In this document: positions 10,529 through 21,134 of the stretch, one piece after another | Layout: every line of letters starts with the position of its first letter | Numbering within the stretch: position 1 is the first letter of the stretch | Source of the DNA: Halictus rubicundus | Taxonomy: Eukaryota > Arthropoda > Insecta > Hymenoptera > Halictidae | Reading direction: 5' to 3' | Length of the DNA: 64,000 nucleotides | Assembly (NCBI RefSeq): GCF_050948215.1 | Contig: NC_135151.1 | Location: 22,814,720-22,878,719, forward strand | Made by a program: the position numbers and the translations under genes | The notes under the pieces: model-generated | Told to the model about the DNA's origin: nothing | Database searches by the model: none | Seen by the model: only the letters and a program-made list of their open reading frames with translations

Positions 10529-10805
10529 TCAACCCTTTGCACTCGAGTGGTGACCCTGAATCACCACTAGAAATTGTTGCGGTATTATTTCAAAGAAATT
10601 ACAAAAAATATTACAAAATATTTTTTACACATTAAACAATTAAATTATATATATATATTACAAAATTTGAATTTAATAGATTACTAAACATTCAAATATT
10701 ATACGTAGAAATCAGATCAGTTTCGTATGAATAAAATGAAAATATTGTAAGACGGAAGAAAAATTTCGTTTTAGATTGAAACTAGCGCCGAGTGCAAAGG
10801 GTGAA
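10529..10805. mobile_element. TTAA-type MITE, CCCTTTGC family (piggyBac-like)
   Basis: The left end is CCCTTTGCACTCGAGTGG and the right end inverted is CCCTTTGCACTCGGCGC. The flanks TCAA and TGAA look like a mutated TTAA duplication. The interior is AT-rich and shares ATTACTAAACATTCAA and TCGTTTTAGATTGAA with the copies at 43780 and 53588. There is no coding capacity. TTAA duplication with CCC/GGG ends is the mark of piggyBac-type transposition. Confidence 0.8.
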
Positions 10806-12925
10806 ATTAATGTGAACCTCCCTTTTTTCTGTCAGTAATTCCTGCAACATCACGCAATTCAATTACTCTTTATTCCAATAGAATTGCTGACAAGGGGACG
10901 TGTGTAGCCGCGGCATTATTGACAAATGTAAATTTATTGATGAATGTCTAACTGGACGTAGAAATACCTGATTAGCCACCTCACCCTTTGAATTAAATAA
11001 AATTCGATATGACCAATGGTGACATTTCTTCTTTACCTTATCATAATTTGTGTAATATTTTATAAATTCATTTATGAATTTTATTATTAAATTGTATAAA
11101 TTTGTATAAATTAACAGATATGTTCCTGAGATGAATGCAGACATCTTGCTAGTGATATGTATAATTTATAAACAAATATACAACTATGTTGTCCTGCTTC
11201 AGGAAGATAGCTCAGGAACACAGTAATACACAACATTTCAAATAAGTGGCCTAACATTCTAGTATGTTTACTAAGAGACTTTGAGCTCCAACGGTTGAGA
11301 CTCCCACTACAGCAATAAAAAATGCTACCATCGAAGCAGTGAACCCCATAACTTTATTCGAATAGACAAATGTACAACTGCATTGTCCTTATACATCATT
11401 TATATTAGACTACATGTTACTTCAATGTGTACAATGGCGTAAGGGACACGTGACGTATCCAAAATGTTTTGCAACGGTGCGATTGATGCGGTATAAAATG
11501 AATACACAGTTTAGGTGACATTTTGGACACACTTCGAGTTAGCTGCAGTGTATGATATACACTTTGACCCGGTTCTTTTCCACGTGTGCTCTATCACTTT
11601 CGCAGGTCGTTCGCACTCGGAAGAGCTTTGGCGTCGACGACTTACGAGCCGCACGCCTAACAACGGATTCGCGTGTTCTTGCGTCACGAAATATTAATGG
11701 GGGCGGAGAGGTTTTTTTTTCTTTTTTTATTCCTTCTGTTCCCGTTCCTTCCTCGCTTGCTTCTTTTCGGTCGAACAGCGTGACGTTCCCGCAGAGAGTA
11801 ATGGTTCGAATAACGTTAATGATCGTGGCGCACACTCCCGATCCACTCTGCGACACGCTTATCGGTTAACGGGACGCTTATCGTCGCGACGGAGGCTCGT
11901 GTGATTTGTTGTACGTACATTAGATTCAAATGTATGCGGGCCGCTCGGGAGAATTCGTTCGAACGCCTCTCGTTTTCTCAAAATGGCAATTTCAGTATTC
12001 GTTTCGGTCGGGCTGTTCATATCGCACCGCATTAACAGGAACGAACTCGCGAAAGAAATTCTAATGGTTTTGCAGCATGTGATCGGACACAGTGGTTTCA
12101 CAGCATGTGTTGCGGCGAGACTGAATTTATTTCAATTTCGTACAGTTCTTATCAGAACGTATAATATGTTCAAAAGAGAAATATATTCATCCGCGTCGCG
12201 TAAAAGAACCTTTTGTAATTTCGATGGACATAAAACGGAAAATCTAGAACCATTTCGCCGGTGGGGGTAAGCTCTGGACAAACACAGGGCGCGAAAGAGA
12301 GATTTTTATTTGTCTTCCCGCTCGTAACAGAGCGCAGTGTGTACAGATTTCAGAAGATAAAGAATAGAATAGCCGGTCCGTGGTCATCCGATGACAACGG
12401 CCGCGAAAATATAGTAGTTTCTTTGCTCTCAGGCGTGCAAGGATCGAGGGGTGGTACTGGCTACAGTAGTAGTAGTAGTAGTAGTATCGAGCGGAGGAGT
12501 GGTAGAGGAAACAAAGAGTCGGAGAAACTGCGAGTAAAAAGCGGAGGAGCACTGAAAATAGTCGTTAAACTCGCGTCGTAAATTATGCAACCGTATCCTC
12601 GCTCTTCTTTTTCCCCCAGAAGACACCGCAGCCACCCTCCACGGAAAACGCGGCTGCGTTTACGGACCGTTACGCCACGATTACGCGCCACTTCGAACGC
12701 AGACAATCCGTGGATTCGTGGACTTGCCGGAGTCGAAACACGCGTCCACAATTCTCGAGTGTATCGCTGCCTAAAAATCGAACGCTAATTAGCTTAGGAC
12801 CTTTGAACCTGTTCGTAGCAGAAAACACTGGAATCTGGGACGGTACAATAAATGTCTTTTGTATTTTTATAATGTGTTTTGATAAATCTTCGAGGGGGAT
12901 TTTTACCACCGGCCTAAAGTGAATA
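10806..12925. other. Stretch without recognised gene
   Basis: AT-rich up to about 11500, then mixed. CAAATATACAACTATGTTGTCC (split: near 11173) and CAAATGTACAACTGCATTG (near 11370) hint at an old duplication about 195 bp apart. Overlapping open frames at 11539-11869 on both strands show no domain. It contains an AGT microsatellite at 12465. Confidence 0.35.
12465..12485. repeat. (AGT)7 microsatellite
   Basis: Seven perfect AGT units. They give poly-Ser or poly-Tyr in the open frames around them. Confidence 0.95.
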
Positions 12926-13667
12926 AGGTGGAGTGGGGTAAAACCGACTCAGAAATTGTAAAGTTTACTTGAAACTGGTGTATTTTCTATCTATTCCAAT
13001 AAAACCTAATAATCTTAGTGTTTTTATTTAGCGCATGGTTTATTCTGTAAGTTGCATTAATTTGGATTGAAAGTATCTTCTGAAACTTATGATTTTCTTA
13101 ATAGATTAAAAACAGTGCTGCTAGGGCGGACTTCCCCGGAACTGGGGCAAAACTGCACCTACCTGTTTAAAAATGATTGAATCTTATTTCCTTATATTAT
13201 GGGGCAAAAGCGGAATTATTATTAGTAATAAAATAACGTAAGAATAGAAATTCAAATTTTTATTATTATATTATCCAAGGTTAACAGTCCATCGGAAAGA
13301 CGTTTTTCATTTTCACGTGAAAGTACGGTGTTTCTTCCTCGGGATTCACTTTTTTCTCCACTTCTTCCTCGGATTCGGTCACTAATTGTATTTTTTGGTA
13401 TTTTATAGTACTTACTAGCTCTGTAAACAGTCATTCGGCCAGCTTTAATTTCTGCCAATGCTTCAGCCAACATTTCCTTTGTATAGTGCGGTGTTGTTTT
13501 CTTTACATCATTTCGGACCATCGTGGGGTTGCAAAAGTATTATCAGTCTAAAAAATTCAAAATTAAATGCCCACCAAGAAGGGAATTTAATGAAACAGTT
13601 GAGTAAGTAAGAATTAAAATGTAACATTGGGTAAATTCGTACTATAGTGCGGTTTTGCCCCGGTGGA
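12926..13667. mobile_element. Pogo/Tigger-like element remnant
   Basis: The left end GGTGGAGTGGGGTAAAACCG and the right end (inverted) TCCACCGGGGCAAAACCG are similar and each lies next to TA, the expected duplication for pogo elements. It encloses the pipsqueak-domain frame on the minus strand. Motifs of the GGGGCAAAA type also recur inside (near 13143 and 13201). At about 740 bp it is far shorter than an autonomous element, so it is internally deleted. The exact boundaries are uncertain. Confidence 0.55.
13252..13521 (-). CDS. Pipsqueak (HTH_psq) domain protein, truncated pogo-type transposase
   Basis: This 89-codon frame begins at an ATG (13521-13519) with MVRNDVKKTTPHYTKEML. Residues about 13-57 match the pipsqueak helix-turn-helix pattern: a helix EMLAEALAEIKAG, then MTVYRASKYYKIPKNTISD and RIRGRSG. 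Known pogo/Tigger/CENP-B-type transposases use this fold to bind their terminal repeats; it also occurs in some host transcription factors. After it comes GRNTVLSRENEKRLSD, which resembles the linker leading to the second (CENP-B) helix-turn-helix, and then the sequence degenerates (LLTLDNIIIKI) and stops. The DDE domain is absent from the surrounding DNA. The candidate inverted repeats at 12926 and 13667 favour a transposon origin. The frame itself has no stop or frameshift, so a short DNA-binding protein could still be made; expression is unknown. An alternative is an exon of a host psq gene, with a splice donor after the domain. Confidence 0.7.
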   Translation of the reverse strand: MVRNDVKKTTPHYTKEMLAEALAEIKAGRMTVYRASKYYKIPKNTISDRIRGRSGEKSESRGRNTVLSRENEKRLSDGLLTLDNIIIKI

Positions 13668-15839
13668 TAGTCCGAATTTGTCCCGTGCTCAAATATTTCC
13701 CGAGTGAGGTTAGACTATTATTTTATCAAAAAATATAAAAGAACTGATATATTTTATTACTATAAAGGAAACTTACCTTACTATACGTTGTACCTATCGA
13801 AGAATAAACACATAGATTTCTAAACTATTCCTTAAATTATCGTTTTATAATGCTTGACTCAATCTTTGCTCTGCACCTGGAAACACCATGCACTTTGTCG
13901 AACGAGTTAAACGCGGGAATCATTGAATACTAGCCAAACGAAGATTTCTACCTTACAGTTGGTACAATGCAACGTATATTCGAATAAATAAGGGCCTAGT
14001 AATGCACCTTGTAAAATTCTTTTAGAATTCTTTTACTTCTATGGTGGGATCGAAGCGGGCAGAGGAAATATCTGAAAAATCTCCAAAATCGTCGGGCGTT
14101 CAAGCGGAAATAATAAACGTCGATAAGGGGGATATACAGCCGCAGCAATTACGCGCGATCGGGATGAGGCGCAGACGAGCAGAATTTCGCGGGCACGGAT
14201 CGCTCGTAAAAGCCCGAGTCGTTAAAGCCCGTAGAGCCTGGGCTCGTCGAAGGGCACGCATCCCTTCGGACTCGCGCACGGCCCTCGGCGCGGAACAGTC
14301 GAACGCTTCTCGGCCTCGGTTCCGAGAAGAAAGTCAACGGCGCGAGTAATAGGCTGTCGTGTTCGAAGCTCGCGAACGGAGTATGCCCTCGCATACTAGC
14401 TCCTCAGCCTCGCCGCCGAGAGTAGGCTAGGCGCTACGAAGCAAAAACTCGGTTTCGCTCGGCACGGAATTCGCGTGATGCTCGTGCGACTAATGAAACT
14501 TTCGACGTAACGCCGGTCACGCGAGTCGAGCGCGCGCGGAAGACCAACGGCAATAAGCAGGAGCGCGAGCGAGAAGCAATCAGCTAAATCATTTCCGGCG
14601 CGCGAGTCGGTTGAGCGGGTTTCTGGGTCGCGATACACTTTCGCGAGGAAGATGCGCGCGGCCGATAGCGACTCCGGGAAATTCCGCTCGATAACGTTGA
14701 TTAGAATAGCGGATGGCGATGACTGATCCGAGCTCTCGCGATGCGCGATTTATCATTCTTACCGGGCCGGCTGCAATTTTTCGGGAACAATGGAGCTCAG
14801 ACGTTTCCACCCGTCGTGAAAGCGGGCTTCTTCAACGGCTTATTGCCCCTCGTGAGCATACCGCGCTTTCGAGCAGGCTACTCGCGCTCGATCTGCCCCA
14901 TTGTTCGAACGATCATTCGATGTCATGCATGCGCCCCGTCGCGTCGCGTCGCGTCGCGTCGTCGCCCCGCACTTTCGTATTCCTTCCACGACCAGCGACG
15001 AACACTCGCTCGCTTCGACTCGCAGATTTCCCGAAGAACTATCCCGAAACGACCTTGCCCAATTCTCACGGTTCAATACCTGTCGGATTTTGCAAAACAC
15101 ATATCCACACCGGTCGCGTAAAAACAGAAAGGTCCTCGGGAATACCGAGTGCATTTTTGCATGCGAAACGATCGGCTGCGCGCACGGCGCACTTTTGTCG
15201 GGAAGTTTTGATCCGGGGTGGATTAAGAATCGGTACGGCGTGGTTAGGCGCCCCGAGAAAAATTCTGAGAAGCCAAATTTTTATTCTGCGAGTTGGTCGA
15301 AATTTATTTCGATTAATATTATAGAGGGAACAGGAAGTAAATTAGGATGCCGGGGAAAATTGATGGAATAAGTCTTGATAAAACCCAACCAGTGGATAAT
15401 TAAATTAAAATCATCCTGTCCGTCCGAATATTACTAAACGTTTCGCGGAGATAAAACGAGAATGAGGGAAATTTATCGATGAAATAATTAAAAATCGTTA
15501 GCAGGCAAACGAGAAAGATATTGCCGGCGTAAGTAATTTGAAGCCTTCGACCCAGCCGGAAAGTATTTAATTCCCAGCCGTGCAGCTCTTAAGGCGTAAC
15601 ATAAAATATTCAACCCTGTCCTCTGCAGAGCTGCCGTCTGCGCCTGACGTTAAGGCGGGGCGATTAGGGTACGAGACTTTGGCTACAAGCGCCTAGACGT
15701 GTGAAATAGAAATTTTCGATTCAGACGGCGCGCGGTTCAACGTAGAAAATTTTATCGTGAACCCCCACTGCTATTTAGAACGATCGTGCAAACAATTTTT
15801 CATTAATCCGTAATTACATTCAATCCTGCTATTCCTAAC
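13668..15839. other. Stretch without recognised gene, GC-rich 14050-15330
   Basis: Several overlapping frames on both strands (for example 14713-15324 plus, 14840-15154 minus) show Arg/Ser/Pro-biased sequence with no domain. It contains a GTCGC pentamer run at 14938. Around 15590-15660 the phrases CTTAAGGCGTAAC and CGTTAAGGCGGG face each other, a weak repeat. Nothing else is seen. Confidence 0.35.
14938..14963. repeat. (GTCGC)n pentamer run
   Basis: GTCGC is repeated about five times, the last unit imperfect. The same pentamer recurs at 37211-37232. Confidence 0.9.
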
Positions 15840-16800
15840 TCCTACAATTTTTCATAGCCACTACAATTTTTTACAATTTTCTTCGTAGATCCCAGAAGCT
15901 TTTCTCATGGTCTTCACAGCCTGGTTATCGATCCTGCATTTTTCTTAGGAATCTTACATCTCTTTTATATTTACCATGGGCTTTACAATTTTCTCTCAGG
16001 CTCCAGGAATTTTTTATGAACCCCACGATTTTTTTCGTATATCCTGAACCTCTCTAGCAGGTTCTACAATTTTTGTATTGACCCTACAATTTTTCTTATT
16101 GGGTCTATAATTTTTTCTCTGGCCTTATGTTTCAATAGATTCCATGACTTTTACAGTTTACTATTTTTCTAGACTAAAGTTTTTTTCCCAACTCCACGAT
16201 TTTATTCTTCACATATCCTGGAACCCTTTTATAGCCTCTACAATTTTTGTATGGGGTCTACAATTTTTCTCATTGGGTCTATAATTTTTTCTCTGGCCTT
16301 ATAATGTTTCAATAGATTCCATGATATTCACAGTAGATTTTTCAATTTTTCCAGACTAAAGTTTTTTTTTTCAACTCCACGATTTTATTTTTCACATATC
16401 CTGGAACCCTTTTATAGCCTCTACAATTTTTGTATGGGGTCTACAATTTTTCTCATTGGGTCTATAATTTTTTCTCTGGCCTTATAATGTTTCAATAGAT
16501 TCCATGATATTCACAGTAGATTTTTCAATTTTTCCAGACTAAAGTTTTTTTCCCAACTCCACGATTTTATTCTTCACATATCCTGGAACCCTTCTACAGC
16601 ATCTACAATTTTTGTATGGGGTCTACAATATTTTTCACCGGACCTACAATTTCTCAACAGGCCCTGTACTCTGTTCATTGGTGGGTATGATTTTTCCACG
16701 ACTCTATCACTTTTTTACAGGCTCCGCAATCTTTTTCGCAGGTGCTACAATTATTTCGTAGGTTCCAGAACCTTCCCGCAGTTTCCACGATTTTCACCGA
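15840..16800. repeat. Higher-order repeat built from a CTACAATTTTT motif
   Basis: Short units of about 20-40 bp of the form CTACAATTTTTCTCATTGGG recur in degenerate form across the region. Within it a larger unit of about 180 bp is repeated: CTACAATTTTTGTAT starts at 16064, 16238, 16421 and 16603 (spacings 174, 183, 182), each followed by GGGTCTATAATTTTTTCTC, CAATAGATTCCATGA and ACATATCCTGGAACCC. The copies from 16238 and 16421 are the most alike. It has the hierarchical layout of a young satellite grown out of an older short repeat. No coding capacity. Confidence 0.9.
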
Positions 16801-17762
16801 GGCTCTGCAATTCCTCATAGAGCTCGAAATTTCTGCTAGATCGCGGACATTGCGTTCGAGGTGGTTGCGGAGTAGCTCGCGGTAAGACGGTGTTTGCTAA
16901 AAATTTCGGAAAAAAAAAGAAAGCAAAGGCCTGTGCGGTCCGAAGCGAGGAATAAGGGTATTGAAACAGGAATAATAACGGCGGGGTTAGAAAAATTCCG
17001 GGACCGAGCGGGAATTCCACGGTGCGACGGAATTAGGTCGGAGACTTTGCGGGACGGAAAGCGCAGCCGGCGGGCCAGAAAAAGTGCAGGAACGTGCAGC
17101 GTGAGTTTTATGTGTCGACAGAACGGGCGCTTTCCGGTTAACCGCGGACTCGAAACCACCCCTCGACCCTCGACAACAAGTCCCGGTTACTCGGTCCACT
17201 TTCGTCCACGATCGCTGCCCCGAAACTTTTTCTTCCGCAGCCCTGGAACGATACACGCTCTCGTCCTTGTCGCTTTTCTCTCTCTCTCTCTCTCTCTTGG
17301 TACGCGCACACATCCGCAGCGGATCCGTGGAAATGCAACGCGAATCACGGGAAACGAAGTAACGCCAAAGAGCTTTCGAGAGACGAACGGAGAGAGGATA
17401 CCGGCACTCCACGGTATCAGGAATTCCTTTTTCTGCGAGGACAGAATTTCCGCGGACCCCGACAACCGTTTCCTCCCGCTACGTCTTAATTTCTTACAAC
17501 ACAATGCGCCGAGAGGAAACGCATTCGCCGCTGCAGCCACTCCCTAAGAAGTTTATGCGGCCGCGGCACTGTCTCGCCGCGAGTGCTCCGGCCGACGAGC
17601 TTTCCGCTGATTTTTATTGTCGTCGCTTCAACCGGGATCCCGTTTCTTCGCCGATCCCCAATTCGTGCCGCCTTTCTTCCCACAGGACTGAAACTCGCGG
17701 AACTGTGCGCCCGAACTCGCGAACTGCGATTTTATAGCCCCCCTGCACGACGAGAAATTTGT
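16801..17762. other. GC-rich stretch without recognised gene
   Basis: The plus frame 16894-17547 (217 codons) is overlapped by three open minus-strand frames and is Arg/Ser/Pro-rich, so I reject it as coding. A (TC)n run lies at 17277-17296. Confidence 0.35.
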
Positions 17763-17987
17763 TTAACACCAGATATACGGGACCCGTGAAAATGACGGAT
17801 TCTAATATTTTTAATTCACGAATATTGAGATTGCAAACATGGACCCATGAGGAATTGTTTAACAAATTGATTTCTCTAGGTATATATCATTACAAAAATG
17901 GCTACAGATTTGGATAGATATATTCATGTTATTTTTATAAGGAAATGTAAAATAGTCATTTTTAGTGCTCCGTAAACCTAGTGTTAA
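17763..17987. mobile_element. TTAA-flanked MITE, CACTAG family
   Basis: TTAA occurs at 17763-17766 and 17984-17987. The left end is CACCAGATATACGGGACCC and the right end inverted is CACTAGGTTTACGGAGCAC. The interior (TCTAATATTTTTAATT, ATTTTTATAAGG and TTTTAGTGCTCCGTAAACC) matches the copies at 39743 and 62181. It is 225 bp and non-coding. Confidence 0.85.
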
Positions 17988-18329
17988 CGCTAGAACTAGT
18001 ATTTAATCACTGTGTCCGAACGATTTGTCTCACACCTTTGCTTTCACAATTATTGAAACTGCAAGAAATCTTTGAATATACTTCTTTAGTCAAGTTTATA
18101 TTGCCATCAACATCGTACGAAGCCGCGTTTCTAGCTTAATTGTTAGATATTTTTTATGTGATTTGTTTTGATATTTATGATGCTCTTTTGTCGTGACATT
18201 TATAGAAAATTTGAGTGTGTGTGTTAATAAGAGGAAACAGCAGTTACATTTGTGGGGTAAGAGACATATTGATGGAATGTCTTCTCAATTAGAACTGAAT
18301 TCATGAAGAAATGAAATTCATTCGGTCAT

Positions 18330-18524
18330 TTAACACTAAATCTACCAAGCACAAATATATAAAAGTGGGACGTCTTATGGAAGGGAGAAGATTGAATTTA
18401 GTATGATTTTTATTAGAATATGTGCTTAAATGAAGAAGTCATTAGAGTAATTTTCTACGAAAAGGTTTTTATAATTTCAATAATTGTTAAATAGAAAACC
18501 GATCATTTTGACCGTTAGTGTTAA
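18330..18524. mobile_element. Short TTAA-flanked MITE with CACTAA ends
   Basis: TTAA occurs at 18330-18333 and 18521-18524. The left end is CACTAAATCTACCAAGCAC and the right end inverted is CACTAACGGTCAAAATGATC. Ends and target site are like the CACTAG family, but the interior differs, so it is a separate subfamily. 195 bp, non-coding. Confidence 0.7.
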
Positions 18525-20184
18525 ATGGTCTGCTGGCTGTAGTATCTGCAAACATTTGACAGATATTCTTAGGCTGACCGTAAAACACAATAAATTTCAA
18601 ATTAAAAATACAATTAAGCAAAATTGCCGAGTAGTTGTCTAAATGTAGCAAACTCTGCCATCCTTGGAATCGTCAAAACCATCTCCCTAATGGATTTCAG
18701 GAAAGGGGAAAAAACCTTTAAGAATAACCTTTAGAAATGATTAAAACTACAATTCCGAAAACGTACAATGCTCTCCGAGTTCGAGTAATTGAGCCATTCA
18801 GCTTTTGCAAGTACGTTTTCCACCCCGAAGAGCAGTTTCCAGTAACAAATGACCAGTAAAATATTTTCAAAAGAACTGCCGGAAAAAAGGCAACAATGCC
18901 CCTTTAGTTTTCGTTCCGCGCACGGACATAATCGAATCGCTCTTAACCCCATGGAGTCGAACGATTGTCGCGCGAGCATCGCGACGCGAGCTGCTGACGG
19001 TTCGTCCAAGTCGCGGTCAAAGGGTTTGAATCAATCTACCCTATAAATCAATTTCTAGCGGGTTTAAAGAGTCGCTGATTGCTATTCGCGTGTAGGAGCG
19101 GCATGCGAAACGCGCTTTCCGCGGAAAACGATTGTTCGAGCGTCGCGCGACCGAACATAATTCGTTTGCCGGTCGCGTATTCCCCGCGGGGGGCGAAATA
19201 ATATCAGAGATTATTTACTTTGGCCAGGGGAAAAGTTGCTCGGAGCCAGGGACGGCGAAGAAGGAGCTTCTACCGTGGAGCACAACGTTCGTTGCGGGTT
19301 TTGTCCTACCGGGCTGATGAATAATTAGATGGAGAGAGGGGGGGGGGGGGTAACGCGGCCCGGCCGACCCGTTATTGTTACTATCTCCGAAGTTCGTAAT
19401 TGATTTTGAGCGCCGCGTCTCCAGTCACCGTGACAAATTAAAATCACCGTTTCCACGGGTGCGCGATAACGCAATTATTACGTCCCTGGACAGTCGTGCG
19501 GGAAGCGGCTACATCGAAGATCGCAGAGAGAAAGGGAGAGAGAGAGAAAGAGAAAGCCCAGCACCACCGCCGACTAATTACGAATTCCATTTTCCCGTCG
19601 CGGATATTACTTACCAAACGCTTCATTAAGGATTTTACGGCGCCGGCTGTAAATACTTTTTGCCCCGGCGGAATGGAATCAATCGCGAGCGCAGCGCGAA
19701 CCATTGGCTCACGAGCGGCCGATTGAAAATGTGGGAACCGGCGCTGTTATCGTGTCGAATCTCCGGTTCACGATCATGCTTCCGAGTATCTAGCCGCACG
19801 ATTTACCTGCACATAGTCTTATCAATTTTATACACTTTGTTGTCTAATGTCGTAGTACCACGATATTCGCAGGTTCTCCGGCTAAATTGTTTTCATATTT
19901 GGCAAGGGAAGTGCAGTGCATTTAACACAACATTTTAACCATTAGAGTACATATTGATACAAATGTTGCTTGCACTTGTTCACTGACTGTTATATATCCA
20001 GGTATTTATTTATTCATCATTGTTCTGGCACTATTTAAATCAGTATAATCGCTTCAGAATTAAATCGGATGACTTGCATTCTTCGGAGAAGTTAGGGGGT
20101 ACATATTAGCATGAAGAGAAAAGTCAGTTCTCTTCAACGTACACACTTGGCTTTATTCATGGACACCTTCCATTACATAGTCAC
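18525..20184. other. Stretch without recognised gene
   Basis: AT-rich to about 18850, GC-rich to about 19780, then AT-rich. It has a run of 13 G at 19338-19350 and a short GA-rich tract near 19527-19555. Open frames overlap and have no domain. On the minus strand AATAAA occurs near 20150, just past the 238-bp array. Confidence 0.35.
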
Positions 20185-21134
20185 AGAATCAATTAATACG
20201 GTTTAAGAGAAAGATTAGTATAGAGTCAACCAGAACTGTTAATACTATCTATAGCCATTGAATTTAGTGTCCGTTGAATCCTAGTTCCACAATACTCATA
20301 AATAAACTGTGAATTTTCTGCAAAATAAAAATTTTCCAACCGCTGCAAGAAGAAATTAAATATTAGCAAAATTATACAGTAAAATACGATAAAATGAACA
20401 TCATCAAATATCAGGAAAATACAGAATCAATTAATACGGTTTAAGAGAAAGATTAGTATAGAGTCAACCAGAACTGTTAATACTATCTATAGCCATTGAA
20501 TTTAGTGTCCGTTGAATCCTAGTTCCACAATACTCATAAATAAACTGTGAATTTTCTGCAAAATAAAAATTTTCCAACCGCTGCAAGAAGAAATTAAATA
20601 TTAGCAAAATTATACAGTAAAATACGATAAAATGAACATCATCAAATATCAGGAAAATACAGAATCAATTAATACGGTTTAAGAGAAAGATTAGTATAGA
20701 GTCAACCAGAACTGTTAATACTATCTATAGCCATTGAATTTAGTGTCCGTTGAATCCTAGTTCCACAATACTCATAAATAAACTGTGAATTTTCTGCAAA
20801 ATAAAAATTTTCCAACCGCTGCAAGAAGAAATTAAATATTAGCAAAATTATACAGTAAAATACGATAAAATGAACATCATCAAATATCAGGAAAATACAG
20901 AATCAATTAATACGGTTTAAGAGAAAGATTAGTATAGAGTCAACCAGAACTGTTAATACTATCTATAGCCATTGAATTTAGTGTCCGTTGAATCCTAGTT
21001 CCACAATACTCATAAATAAACTGTGAATTTTCTGCAAAATAAAAATTTTCCAACCGCTGCAAGAAGAAATTAAATATTAGCAAAATTATACAGTAAAATA
21101 CGATAAAATGAAGATCATCAGATATCGGGAAAAG
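20185..21134. repeat. Tandem array of four 238-bp units
   Basis: The phrase AGAATCAATTAATACGG starts at 20185, 20423, 20661 and 20899, a strict 238-bp period. By eye, copies 1 to 3 are identical; copy 4 matches except for a few changes in its last 30 bp (AAGATCATCAGATATCGGG). Near-identity implies very recent amplification or gene conversion, or possibly an assembly artefact. Each unit contains, on the minus strand, an intron-like 3' end (branch-like GCTAAT, then a T/C tract and TTGCAG) before an open segment encoding RLENFYFAENSQFIYEYCG and on. 238 is not a multiple of three, so the array has no continuous reading frame. Confidence 0.97.
20945..21056 (-). other. Exon-like segment in the 238-bp unit (fourth copy)
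   Basis: On the minus strand, TTTAATTTCTTCTTGCAG ends at 21057 and is followed by an open frame RLENFYFAENSQFIYEYC, then GTRIQRTLNSMAIDSINSSG and a stop. A possible donor (CTG then GTTGAC) lies at 20945/20944 but is a poor match to GTRAGT. The same segment lies at 20707-20818, 20469-20580 and 20231-20342. I recognise no protein family. It could be a tandemly duplicated exon, an exon fragment of a lost gene, or coincidence in an AT-rich satellite. Confidence 0.2.

Noticed and set aside
14713..15324. 203-codon plus-strand frame
   Set aside because: Multiple overlapping frames on both strands and a GTCGC run inside; no domain or start context.
15840..16800. CRISPR-like array
   Set aside because: Units are tandem without unique spacers of constant length, and the DNA is clearly eukaryotic.
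16894..17547. 217-codon plus-strand frame
   Set aside because: Contains the TC microsatellite (poly Leu-Ser) and is overlapped by several minus-strand frames.
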